This document shows, piece by piece, positions 33,366-42,257 of a stretch of 64,000 bases of DNA. Under the pieces are notes generated by a model. That model had not been told where the DNA came from, made no database searches, and saw only the letters and a list, made by a program, of their open reading frames with translations. How positions within the stretch are numbered: position 1 is the first letter of the stretch; every line of letters begins with the position of its first letter. The translations under genes and the position numbers were made by a program. Source of the stretch: an uncultured bacterium (GTDB taxonomy: Bacteria > Cyanobacteriota > Vampirovibrionia > Obscuribacterales > Obscuribacteraceae); assembly GCA_903835185.1 (NCBI GenBank), contig CAILLX010000016.1, positions 62,001 to 126,000 of the forward strand, given 5' to 3'.

Positions 33366-36191
33366 ATGGTGCTAAACTCGAAGCGGGGAGGGCATAAGAT
33401 AGAAGTGACAGGCGACAATAATCTTTCCTCAAACAAAGAGCTCCCTGGGCAAGAAGAGTTCTTTGATGCTGTACGCAGGCACATCTGTCATGTGCTGGGA
33501 TTTGACTATGCTTCGATCGACCTTGTAGTTGGATCTGACCTTGTCAATCTGGTCTCTTTTACTGGCGGGACTGAAGATGGCGACCGTCAGCAGCAGATTG
33601 CAACACTTATCGACGAGCACCAGCAACCACTGGCGGTGGCACAGAGTTTGACAGCTCAAACTGTTAAGCAAAGTCAGAAGCCGTGGACAGGACGTGTGTT
33701 TACACCGGACAATACAGAAGTTAGCTATCCTTACGCCATTATCCCTATTATGGAGGCGACTGCAGACAGCTCCGGTACTGTCAAAGGGCTTGTACGCGTA
33801 GTCTCATTAGATGAAACACGGCGGATTGAGGAGAAAGATGTAGCCACTTTGCAGCTGTTCTGCCAGCATTTAGCCGGGCATATAGGTGAGCTGACCGGGA
33901 GCAGGCATTTTCGCTCAGAGGAGCTTTCGGCAGCTGGAGCCAGGTCTGAGTGGATTCTTGTTGTGCATTTGAGCAGGCATATCCGCCGCAGGTTAACCCG
34001 TGTTCTCTCGGAGCGATACCATGTTGTTGAAGCAGATTCGGCTGCCAAGGTACTTGAAATCCTCGCCACTTCTCATATTGACTTGATTGTTCTCGACAGC
34101 GAGATTCGCGGGGGCTCAGGACAAGCATTTTGTAGAGCTTTAAAAGAGTCTATTGAGTGGAAGTATGTTCCAGTTATCCTGGTGACTTCAGAAGCCAATA
34201 TACAGGGCAAGATAGATGGGCTTAACGCCGGTGCTGAGGATTGCCTTTTTGAATCGTGTCATGATGCTGAGCTGCAAGCTCGCGTGCGTGCTTCTTTGCG
34301 TTTGCGCAAGACTGAGCGTGACCTGGCAGTGCAGTGGCGGTTGCTGGAAGACTATGCTCAGCGGCTGGAAGAAGAGTTTGAGAAAGCACGACAGAGCAAT
34401 CTGAGCTTTTCCAAATACAATCAGATGCTTGAACAACGCAATTTAGAGCTGCAGCAAGCCAAAGTTAGAGAGCAGATCTTAAGTGGACAGGCTGAACTCC
34501 TTCATCGTATCAGCGACATTATCAGGAAGTCGTTTAACATCAGCGAAAATATAGGTACCATGCTGGAAGAGCTGGCTGAGCGCTTTTCGCTTGACAATTG
34601 TTTTGTTATACTTCCAAGCGAAACAGAACCGCAAGATACTGTGCGCAGCGAATATTCGACGGCAGATGAATATAGTCTGATGGATCGAGATGCAGATATT
34701 GCTATTCTCGAACTCTTTAAAGGCAACTTCGGCAGAGATCAGTCTCTGGTGGTCAGCGATGTGAGTCGTGATCGACTTGTCGAGCCTTTTCGAAAGACAG
34801 TTTTGTCCAACTTGCCGGTGCAGTCGCTTTTTTATGTTCCTGTTACATATGAAGAAAAACTGCTCGGCTTAATTGGCGGGCACAAGTGTGAGTCTGAAGC
34901 GCTTTGGACAATGGAGAACAAGAACTTCTTCAAGTCGGTAGCTGATCAGGTTGCTATTGGCGTTACCAATGCACGTCTTTATGCCCGGGTGCAACGGCAG
35001 GCTACAACTGACGGACTGACCGGATTGAACAACCATCGGACTGGGCAGGAGAAGCTAGCTGATCAGTTGAGGCTTGCTGAGCGCTATCAACGTAATTTAG
35101 CTATCGTGATGATTGATGTTGATCATTTCAAATCAATCAATGACTCGTTTGGACACCCTGCAGGCGATGCTGTCTTAAAGACTATTGCCAGGCTGATTAG
35201 AGGCAACTGCCGTGATGTCGACATACCGGTGCGGTATGGTGGCGAAGAGTTCCTCTTAGTTCTGCCTGAAGTCAATCAGGAAGGTGCTGTCATTGTTTCC
35301 GAGCGTATCAGGCGTCATGTCGCACGAGAAGTAATTGTGCATGATGAAATGGAGATTTCAGTCACCGCTTCTTTTGGTGTAGCAGCGTATCCTGAGGATG
35401 CCAAAGGACATCAGTCTTTGCTTGAACTGGCAGACAAAGCGCTTTATCTGTCTAAGCGGCTTGGCCGTAACCAGGTGCACACAGCTAATGATCTGTTATT
35501 TGCAGACATCGAGTCCGGTCCGGCAGCGGAAATCGGTGTGCATGAGGTTGCACCAAAGCGTGCCGAGGCAGCCGTACCGGCTGAGTCTGGCTCCCCGGAT
35601 CTGGTGCCTGAAGTGGTCGAGATGGTCAAAGGCCTTGCCAGTGCGCTTTATTCCAAGTCTGAATATAACAAACAGCACCATCTGGAAACTGCTCGTTTTG
35701 CCGAGCTGCTGGCCAGGGTCATGGGTTTGAGTCACCAGCAGGTTGAGCAGATCCGGGTGGCTAGCCTGCTTCATGATGTTGGCATTCTTTCCATCCCTGA
35801 AAGCATAATCAACAAACCTGGACTGGTAACTGAAGCAGAGATGGACATTATTGCCCAGCACCCTGAGCTGGGAGCACAGCTGTTGCGACCCATTCGTGCA
35901 TTGAAAGAGATCTGTGAGGTGGTGGAAAATCATCACGAGTGCTGGGATGGCACCGGCTATCCACGCGGGAAAAAAGGTGAGGAAATTCCTCTTCCGGCGC
36001 GTATTGTAGCTATAGTGGATGCATATCATGCCATGATCTCAAACCGTCCTTACCGTCCGGCTATGACACGAGATCAAGCCAAACAGGCCTTAAAAAACGG
36101 TGCCGGCAGTCAGTGGGATCCACTTCTGGTCGACATATTCATGGCTGTTCTGGATAATCTGGAGAAAGAGTCAAACAGCTCCCGCTGCTAA
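33366..36191 (+). CDS. GAF-REC-GAF-GGDEF-HD-GYP signalling protein
   Basis: Protein of 941 residues, ATG 7 nt after GGAG. Order: GAF-like N-terminus (about 20-180), degenerate receiver (about 195-315), coiled coil (about 315-380), GAF (about 385-550), GGDEF (about 555-720) and HD-GYP (about 755-930). The cyclase has RYGGEEFLLVLPE and an RxxD inhibitory site (RDVD). The phosphodiesterase has LLHDVGILSIPE, ENHHECWDGTGYP and IVAIVDAYHAM, with all metal ligands. It could both make and break c-di-GMP. The receiver retains LIVLDSEI but lacks the acidic pair (VVHLSRH) and the Lys (CLFESC), so it is probably not phosphorylated normally. Confidence 0.9.
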   Translation: MVLNSKRGGHKIEVTGDNNLSSNKELPGQEEFFDAVRRHICHVLGFDYASIDLVVGSDLVNLVSFTGGTEDGDRQQQIATLIDEHQQPLAVAQSLTAQTVKQSQKPWTGRVFTPDNTEVSYPYAIIPIMEATADSSGTVKGLVRVVSLDETRRIEEKDVATLQLFCQHLAGHIGELTGSRHFRSEELSAAGARSEWILVVHLSRHIRRRLTRVLSERYHVVEADSAAKVLEILATSHIDLIVLDSEIRGGSGQAFCRALKESIEWKYVPVILVTSEANIQGKIDGLNAGAEDCLFESCHDAELQARVRASLRLRKTERDLAVQWRLLEDYAQRLEEEFEKARQSNLSFSKYNQMLEQRNLELQQAKVREQILSGQAELLHRISDIIRKSFNISENIGTMLEELAERFSLDNCFVILPSETEPQDTVRSEYSTADEYSLMDRDADIAILELFKGNFGRDQSLVVSDVSRDRLVEPFRKTVLSNLPVQSLFYVPVTYEEKLLGLIGGHKCESEALWTMENKNFFKSVADQVAIGVTNARLYARVQRQATTDGLTGLNNHRTGQEKLADQLRLAERYQRNLAIVMIDVDHFKSINDSFGHPAGDAVLKTIARLIRGNCRDVDIPVRYGGEEFLLVLPEVNQEGAVIVSERIRRHVAREVIVHDEMEISVTASFGVAAYPEDAKGHQSLLELADKALYLSKRLGRNQVHTANDLLFADIESGPAAEIGVHEVAPKRAEAAVPAESGSPDLVPEVVEMVKGLASALYSKSEYNKQHHLETARFAELLARVMGLSHQQVEQIRVASLLHDVGILSIPESIINKPGLVTEAEMDIIAQHPELGAQLLRPIRALKEICEVVENHHECWDGTGYPRGKKGEEIPLPARIVAIVDAYHAMISNRPYRPAMTRDQAKQALKNGAGSQWDPLLVDIFMAVLDNLEKESNSSRC

Positions 36192-36218
36192 GACTCTTGA
36201 GTCCAGCCTACCTGGTGG

Positions 36219-36695
36219 CTACTGGGCAGGGTTTTTCTTGTTATCCTTAGTGTCAGGAAATGGATTGTTGGACTGCAGTTCTAAGAGCTGCTTCTCTCCA
36301 ATCTCTTTGAGGATCTTCCCGCGCTTGTAACTCTTGTCGTCTTTTTTGGACTCGCCTTTTTTCATCATGGCATCACCCCTGGTGACAAGATCTTTGGCAT
36401 GCTGCAGATTGGACTTAAATTTCTTTTGCATGCGCTTTTCATCGTCGCTATAATCGCCACCACTGCCACCAGTGGTGGGTGGGTTGGCTGCGCTGGGGAC
36501 GTTGCCTGGCACGCTGCTGCCGAAGAAGTTGTTTTGTCCTTGTGCTGAAACACTCTGTCCGGCCAATCCCAGAAGCAAAGCTGCTGTGAGCAGTGCAGCT
36601 CCCGGTATATGCCAGAGTGAGGCTGTGTCTTGCCTGGAGTAGTCAGCTGTCCGGACTTCCTGTAACTTCAGGGCTGAAGCAAATTTTGATAGCAT
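36219..36695 (-). CDS. Small exported protein, charged C-terminal half
   Basis: Protein of 158 residues. A long N-terminus precedes a hydrophobic export-type segment (IPGAALLTAALLLGLAGQSV, residues 30-50) ending at SAQ. A Gly/Ser/Pro/Asn linker follows, and then a highly charged Lys/Glu/Asp region (KRMQKKFKSNLQHAKDLVTR) that should be helical. No family is recognised. It is transcribed just downstream of gatA (30 bp), in the same direction but with no evident link. The N-terminal 29 residues before the hydrophobic stretch are long for a signal peptide; a downstream start is possible. Confidence 0.5.
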   Translation of the reverse strand: MLSKFASALKLQEVRTADYSRQDTASLWHIPGAALLTAALLLGLAGQSVSAQGQNNFFGSSVPGNVPSAANPPTTGGSGGDYSDDEKRMQKKFKSNLQHAKDLVTRGDAMMKKGESKKDDKSYKRGKILKEIGEKQLLELQSNNPFPDTKDNKKNPAQ

Positions 36696-36725
36696 CGGGT
36701 ACTCTCCTTGCGCTGCCAGTCAGAA

Positions 36726-38222
36726 TCAATGCTTGGCAGACGCAGTTAAAACTGGTGCGGTTACTGTGTGAAATTGAGTGGCTTTCTCGAAAGCATAAGC
36801 AGCTGCAAGCAGTTTGCTGTCTGCTAAGGCAGGACCCAGAAGTTGCAGCCCTATCGGCAGTCTTTGCTGACTGAAGCCGCAGGGAATAGAAATTCCTGGA
36901 ATTCCTGCCAGATTGGCCGGAATAGTAGCTATATCTGATAAGTACATCTGCAAAGGGTCGGCAGTCTTGGCACCAAGTTCAAAAGCTACTGTTGGTGATG
37001 TCGGGCAGATAAGCAGATCGAACTGGCTGAACGCCCGATCAAAATCTTGCTTGATTAAACGCCTGACCTGTTGAGCTTTCTTGTAATAAGCATCGTAATA
37101 GCCGCTGGAAAGGGCATATGTGCCCAGCATTATACGCCGCTTCACTTCAGCACCAAAACCATCTGAGCGGCTGCTGAAATACATGGATAAAATGTCGTCA
37201 GCTTCCTGGTTGCGCAAGCCGAACTTGACTCCGTCATAACGGGACAGGTTAGCTGAAGCCTCTGCTGTAGCAATCAAGTAATAGACCGAAAGAGCATGCT
37301 TTGAATTAGGCAGGGATACTTCATCCACCACTGCTCCCAGGCTCTGGAGCGTCTCTCCTGCTTGTTTTAATGAGCAGCGTACATCGTCATCAATGCCCTG
37401 TCCTGACAGCTCGCTTATGATGCCTATACGCATAGATTTCACTCCGGAAGCAAGAGTCTCGCTTTGAGTAGGCAGGCAGAAAGGTAAAGAGGTGGAATCG
37501 CGCTTGTCGTGTCCGCTAATTACTTGCAGGCAGGTAGCTACATCTTCCACTTCACGTCCTAAAGGACCGATCTGATCCAGACTGGAAGCAAAGGCGATGA
37601 GCCCGAAGCGGGATACGACTCCGTAGGTGGGCTTCATCCCAACCACACCACAAAATGAAGCTGGTTGTCTAATTGAGCCACCAGTGTCTGATCCTAAGGA
37701 CAGTGTAGAGAAGCCTGCTGCTACAGCTACAGTCGAGCCGCCTGAAGAGCCGCCTGGAACTTTTTTCACATTCCAGGGGTTGTGTGTAGGGGCAAAAGCT
37801 GAGTTCTCGGTGGAAGATCCCATGGCGAACTCGTCCATATTGGTCTTACCGATTATGATTGCTCCTGAGGCACCCAGGCGCTCAATTACAGTTGCGCTAT
37901 AAGGAGGTACAAAGTTTTGCAAGATCTTGCTTGAGCAGGTGGCTGGATAGCCAGGAACACAGATGTTGTCTTTAATAGCTACAGGCACACCGGCAAGGGC
38001 TGGCAAAGGTTCTCTCTTCTTGACGAGAGCATCAATCTTCTCTGCTTGCTCGTATGCCAGATGAGTCGTCAGGCAGTTGAAAGCGCCAAGTTCTGGATCA
38101 AAGCGCTCTATGTGTTGGATGTGGTCCTGCAAAATCTCTCTGGCGCTTACTGAACCGCTGGTGAGTAGAGCTCTTAGCTCGCGCACTGACTTGCCGATCA
38201 GAGTTGAACTATCGGTCGCCAT
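36726..38222 (-). CDS. gatA: Asp/Glu-tRNA(Asn/Gln) amidotransferase subunit A
   Basis: Amidase subunit of the GatCAB complex, which converts Glu-tRNA(Gln) to Gln-tRNA(Gln). Protein of 498 residues from the ATG at 38222 (MATDSSTLIGKS), 8 nt after GAGGAG; the track's longer start is rejected. The amidase Ser-cisSer-Lys triad is visible: VAIKDNICVPG, PGGSSGGSTVAVAAGFSTLS and SLGSDTGGSIRQPASFCGVV. GSSTENSAFAPTHNPWN is a typical GatA segment. gatB and gatC are not adjacent. It follows fabF by about 100 bp on the same strand. Confidence 0.95.
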   Translation of the reverse strand: MATDSSTLIGKSVRELRALLTSGSVSAREILQDHIQHIERFDPELGAFNCLTTHLAYEQAEKIDALVKKREPLPALAGVPVAIKDNICVPGYPATCSSKILQNFVPPYSATVIERLGASGAIIIGKTNMDEFAMGSSTENSAFAPTHNPWNVKKVPGGSSGGSTVAVAAGFSTLSLGSDTGGSIRQPASFCGVVGMKPTYGVVSRFGLIAFASSLDQIGPLGREVEDVATCLQVISGHDKRDSTSLPFCLPTQSETLASGVKSMRIGIISELSGQGIDDDVRCSLKQAGETLQSLGAVVDEVSLPNSKHALSVYYLIATAEASANLSRYDGVKFGLRNQEADDILSMYFSSRSDGFGAEVKRRIMLGTYALSSGYYDAYYKKAQQVRRLIKQDFDRAFSQFDLLICPTSPTVAFELGAKTADPLQMYLSDIATIPANLAGIPGISIPCGFSQQRLPIGLQLLGPALADSKLLAAAYAFEKATQFHTVTAPVLTASAKH

Positions 38223-38320
38223 ATGATCTTCTCCTCTGCCCACCGGCAGATAGACTCACATATAACGACAGGTCAGTTAGCTTTGTTATATGCCTGAAAG
38301 TAAGCCGGTAGCCAACTTTA

Positions 38321-39577
38321 TCATTCGCCATATTTCTTAAAGAGAAGACAGGCGTTATGACCACCAAAGCCAAAACTGTTGGACATGGCAACCTGTACGT
38401 CAATATTAGTGCGTGCAGTGTTGGGGACATAATCCAGATCGCAGGCTGGATCAGGGTTGTCCAAATTTATTGTTGGTGGCAGTGCAGAGTCTTGGATAGC
38501 TAAGATCGATACTGCAGCCTCAAGCGAGCCGGCAGCTCCAAGAAGGTGTCCTGTCATTGATTTGGTTGAGCTGACAGCCAGTTTATGACTGGTGGCATGC
38601 TCGCCAAAAACCCTTTTAATAGCTACTGTCTCGGCAACGTCGCCTAGCGGTGTTGATGTACCGTGTGCGTTGACATAAGTCACATCAGTGGGCTTTAGCT
38701 TAGCGTCTTTCAAAGCTGCTTGCATGGCGCGGCAAGCTCCGTCACCGTCGGTACATGGTTGGACTATGTCAAAAGCATCGCCTGTCATTGCATATCCAAC
38801 TAGTTCAGCATAAATATGCGCACCGCGAGCTTGAGCATGTGTGAGTGATTCAAGAATGAGAATAGCTGCTCCTTCTCCCATCACAAAACCATCTCTGTCT
38901 TTATCAAATGGGCGGCTGGCCTTCTCTGGCGCATCATTACGAGTAGACAAGGTACGTGCAGCAGCAAAACTAGCCATACAGACAGCTGTGATTGGAGCTT
39001 CACTGCCGCCTGCCAGCATTACGTCAGCTTCGCCACGTTGAATGATGCGATAAGCATCACCCACGGAGTGAGCCGAGGTGGCGCAAGCAGTCACTGTGCA
39101 AGTGCTTGGTCCTTTAGCTCCATGAATAATGGATAGCCATCCGGCAGCCATATTCACAATAAGCATCGGTACAGTAAAAGGGGAGATACGGTCGGGTCCC
39201 TTTTCCAGAAGGATCTTGTGCTGATTTTCAATAGTTTGAAAACCGCCAGCTGCAGATCCAACTACCACACCAACCCGGGTAGCATCTTCCTTGGTCATGT
39301 CGAGCTTTGCATCGGCAACTGCCAATCTGCTGCCTGCGACAGCAAACTGAATAAAACGATCCATGCGCCGAGCCTGCTTGGGTTCTAGATATTGGAGTGG
39401 ATCAAAATCTTTGATCTCAGCACCAATCCTGCAAGCAGACATATACTGCTCAGCAACTAAGGTCACCAGGCTAACCCCAGACTTGCCAGCGAGAATATTA
39501 GCCCAGAATTTATCTTTGCCAATCCCAACAGATGAGACAGGCCCAATTCCGGTTACAACTACACGTTCTAATGTCAT
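38321..39577 (-). CDS. fabF: Beta-ketoacyl-ACP synthase II (FabF)
   Basis: Condensing enzyme of fatty-acid elongation, 418 residues, normal length. The catalytic triad is clear: Cys in TVTACATSAHSVGDA, His in YVNAHGTSTPLGD and His in STKSMTGHLLGAAGSLEA. The N-terminal RVVVTGIGPVSSVG and C-terminal NSFGFGGHNACLLFKK are family signatures. The order fabG-acpP-fabF on one strand forms a short fatty-acid synthesis cluster. The spacing to acpP is 91 bp. No fabD or fabH is present in the window. Confidence 0.95.
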   Translation of the reverse strand: MTLERVVVTGIGPVSSVGIGKDKFWANILAGKSGVSLVTLVAEQYMSACRIGAEIKDFDPLQYLEPKQARRMDRFIQFAVAGSRLAVADAKLDMTKEDATRVGVVVGSAAGGFQTIENQHKILLEKGPDRISPFTVPMLIVNMAAGWLSIIHGAKGPSTCTVTACATSAHSVGDAYRIIQRGEADVMLAGGSEAPITAVCMASFAAARTLSTRNDAPEKASRPFDKDRDGFVMGEGAAILILESLTHAQARGAHIYAELVGYAMTGDAFDIVQPCTDGDGACRAMQAALKDAKLKPTDVTYVNAHGTSTPLGDVAETVAIKRVFGEHATSHKLAVSSTKSMTGHLLGAAGSLEAAVSILAIQDSALPPTINLDNPDPACDLDYVPNTARTNIDVQVAMSNSFGFGGHNACLLFKKYGE

Positions 39578-39668
39578 GACTGATGAAGTTTCCCCAACTC
39601 AAACCTACAGGAGCTAACCCGTGCGCGCCCTGAGTCGCAGATAAGGCTCTGCTGCAGGAACGGTGCCC

Positions 39669-39908
39669 TTAGATATGTTGGGAGATATACTTGACTGCTT
39701 CGCCAACAGTTGTAATCTTTTCTGCATCCTCATCCGGAATTTCCATTCCGAACTCTTCCTCAAGGGCCATGACCAATTCGACCGTATCGAGCGAATCGGC
39801 ACCCAGATCTTTGGTGAAGCTTGCTTCCATCGTAACTTCGTCGATGTTGACGTTAAGTTGAGCGACGGTAACCTTCTTTACTCGCTCGAAGGCTTCCTTT
39901 TCTTCCAT
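39669..39908 (-). CDS. acpP: Acyl carrier protein
   Basis: Carrier of growing acyl chains, 79 residues. The phosphopantetheine attachment Ser is in [20 protein letters not shown], exactly as in bacterial AcpP. The protein is acidic with a four-helix pattern ([17 protein letters not shown]). Its ATG follows GGGGAG. It lies between fabG and fabF. Length and sequence are typical of the housekeeping protein rather than a polyketide carrier. Confidence 0.96.
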   Translation of the reverse strand: MEEKEAFERVKKVTVAQLNVNIDEVTMEASFTKDLGADSLDTVELVMALEEEFGMEIPDEDAEKITTVGEAVKYISQHI

Positions 39909-40231
39909 GACTCGTTATCTCCCCATTATCCGCAAAAGGCAACTGAACGGCTCTTAGTAAACTTTGCCAGAGGACTTAGAATAACATGTCCTACTAAAGG
40001 TCGTTCCCATTCTGGACGTTTCTTTTCACAAATATCCTTGCATAACAAAAGTGAAGCCGCCGGGTAGCCTGCTGCGAGAGAATAGGCCAGAAATTCAAGT
40101 TTCTAAATAAAGAGTAGTAAAGAGCAGCAGTAGTTGAGAAGAGCAATGCTGCAGAAATATATGTGAGCCGTCAGCGGACGAGCGTGTAGTCGCGCGGAGG
40201 AGCCAGCGGAGCTGGCGACGGAGCGCTTATA
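39909..40231. other. Gap between fabG and acpP
   Basis: A 323-bp stretch with no gene on either strand; the plus-strand ORF at 39663-40067 is a shadow of acpP. It contains a GCCAGC-gga-GCTGGC hairpin (about 40202-40216) followed by CGACGGAGCGCTTA, a 14-mer also found right before the ATG of the 33366 gene. The acpP promoter probably lies here. Confidence 0.4.
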
Positions 40232-40972
40232 TTAAGTATAGAGCCCCCCATTCACCTCCAGAACCTGTCCTGTCACATAAGCTGCCTGTCCTGCAAAGAA
40301 GACAACTGCTGCTGCTATGTCATCAGGGAGTCCCATGCGTCCCATCGGAATTCTTTCGACAAACTTATTTATAATCTCCTCACCAAGCGCTCTGGTCATC
40401 TGGGTGTCTATGAAGCCTGGAGCTACTGCATTACAGGTGATGCCGCGTGAGGCGTATTCTAAAGCGATCGTTTTAGTTAAGCCGATTAGCCCGGCTTTGG
40501 CTGAGGCGTAGTTGGCTTGCCCAAAATTGCCGTGTATACCGGTTGTGCTGGCTATGTTGACGATTCTGCCGTAACGCTGTTTTGACATCAGCTTGAGTAT
40601 CGGCTTAGTTACCTTAAATGCTGAGGTGAGATTAGTATCTATGACAGCTTGCCACTGATCTTCACTCATACGCATAAAGAGTGAATCACGTGTAATTCCT
40701 GCATTGTTGACCAGGATGTCGATGCGTTCCCAGGATTTGCTGACAGTGGCAAGCAGAGTTTCGATGCTTTCAGTGTTTGTGACGTTGCAGGGCACTCCCA
40801 GAACCCGTCCTCCGCTGCCGTTGAGCTCAGAGGCTGTCTGTCTGGTAAGCTCCTCATTAATGTCTGAAATTACTACTTTTGCGCCTGCGTGCAGGAGTGC
40901 CTCAGCAATTGAACGTCCAATACCACGACCTGAGCCTGTTACAACTGCCACCTTGTCAACTAAACTATCCAC
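40232..40972 (-). CDS. fabG: 3-oxoacyl-ACP reductase
   Basis: NADPH-dependent short-chain dehydrogenase of fatty-acid synthesis. The GTG at 40972 lies 8 nt after GGAGGAG and gives 246 residues, the usual FabG length; the track's start at 40999 is upstream of that ribosome-binding site. Motifs: GSGRGIGRSIAEALLHAG cofactor loop, NNAGITRDSLFMRM, the Ser in IVNIASTTGIHGNFGQ, the Tyr-Lys pair in NYASAKAGLIGLTKTIALEY, and NAVAPGFIDTQMT. The C-terminal YVTGQVLEVNGGLY is diagnostic. It heads the fab cluster on this strand. Confidence 0.94.
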   Translation of the reverse strand: MDSLVDKVAVVTGSGRGIGRSIAEALLHAGAKVVISDINEELTRQTASELNGSGGRVLGVPCNVTNTESIETLLATVSKSWERIDILVNNAGITRDSLFMRMSEDQWQAVIDTNLTSAFKVTKPILKLMSKQRYGRIVNIASTTGIHGNFGQANYASAKAGLIGLTKTIALEYASRGITCNAVAPGFIDTQMTRALGEEIINKFVERIPMGRMGLPDDIAAAVVFFAGQAAYVTGQVLEVNGGLYT

Positions 40973-41032
40973 TTTATCAGCTCCTCCTTCAACGAGCACA
41001 ATGGCTAACCTGCCCAGAGCGGGGTAGCAAGC

Positions 41033-42001
41033 TCACCACAACTTGATTAACCCTTCAGCCACTCTCTCCAGTCTTGGGCGCTCCTGCAGCTTATCTATCC
41101 AGCGACTGGGGATGCTGCTGGCGCCATGATAAGCACCAGAGAGAGCTCCGACTATTGCTGCGGCTGTATCAGTGTCGCCGCCAGCGCATGCAGCAGCACA
41201 AACAGCCTCTTCAAAACTGTGCCTGAAAATGAGAAAAATACCCACAGCCGTTGGTACAGCCTCGTTAACAGCTGGCTGGACGTTGACAAGGGAGTATGGC
41301 AGTTCGTGCGCGTTATGGGCATAATCCAGGTCGGGGGCGACATCATCCCACCATTCGGCAAAGCGTGGATCTATTGTGCCTGCCACCTCAAACTCTCGGC
41401 GGACATAGCCGCGCACCTGGTCGGCGGTATCTAAACGATCTCCGGCTATAAAACGGGTAATTGAGTGGGCGATAACTGCAGCAGCAGCCCAGACACGGCT
41501 GTCTGCCTGGCTAAGCTTTGCTTGCTGAACTGCGATATCCACTACAGTCGCTGTTTCCGGTAGACAACCAATCGGGTAGGCTCTGGCTGCTCCGTGATCG
41601 TGAACTGCTTCGACCGAGTCTGGTTCGGCTGCAACCTCTCCGTTGCTCATCCTCCTCAGTGCTGCCAGGCATGGTGCTCCGGGCCCGCTTGCTAAAAACT
41701 GGTTGCATTCAAGCAAGCCTGCATAGCGTAGGCGCAGGTCAGCAGCGTTAAGACTGCCAGTATTGTCCATAAGTGATTCGGCAAGCTCAAGGGCCAGAAA
41801 GGTATCTGCCAGGATGGCGCCGGGCTGGTGATCTGGCAAGCAGCTACGGAGTAATCCGGCGCTCAAATCGCGCAGCCCTGTTGATCCGAGACTGGCAAGG
41901 ATATCTTTGCGATTGAGTCCTACACAGCTTCCACCTAAGGAGTTAGCACAGGCGCTGCCGAAAATGGTGCCGCGAATCCGATCGCTTGTCTTCTCGTTCA
42001 T
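41033..42001 (-). CDS. ADP-ribosylglycohydrolase-family protein
   Basis: Protein of 322 residues, in the range for the DraG/ADP-ribosylglycohydrolase family, which removes ADP-ribose from proteins or small molecules using a two-metal centre. The C-terminal metal site is intact: CAGGDTDTAAAIVGALSGAY, then HGASSIPSRW. The N-terminal site differs: the usual GDALG is GSACANSLGG and the usual TDDT is LADTFLALELAESL, so one Asp remains. The enzyme may have changed substrate or be weak. It lies 60 bp upstream of fabG on the same strand. Confidence 0.8.
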   Translation of the reverse strand: MNEKTSDRIRGTIFGSACANSLGGSCVGLNRKDILASLGSTGLRDLSAGLLRSCLPDHQPGAILADTFLALELAESLMDNTGSLNAADLRLRYAGLLECNQFLASGPGAPCLAALRRMSNGEVAAEPDSVEAVHDHGAARAYPIGCLPETATVVDIAVQQAKLSQADSRVWAAAAVIAHSITRFIAGDRLDTADQVRGYVRREFEVAGTIDPRFAEWWDDVAPDLDYAHNAHELPYSLVNVQPAVNEAVPTAVGIFLIFRHSFEEAVCAAACAGGDTDTAAAIVGALSGAYHGASSIPSRWIDKLQERPRLERVAEGLIKLW

Positions 42002-42257
42002 TCTCTCTTTGCCTAATTATTGATGCCCGAGCTGAATATAAGATCTGGGAAACTAAGACCTCAGCAAACGAGCTAATTATGTCAGAGCGGTGAGCTAAGT
42101 GGGTAAATCTGCTGGCTGATTGTAATCCAAGGCAGAGCTTCTGGCAGTGGCGCTTTGCAAACGGCGCCAGTTGCTTACCGGCAGAAGATCTGCAGTAATG
42201 AGAGCGCTAAAATGATATCTAACTTAAAGTCACACCACCGACTCGGGGGTAAGTCTG

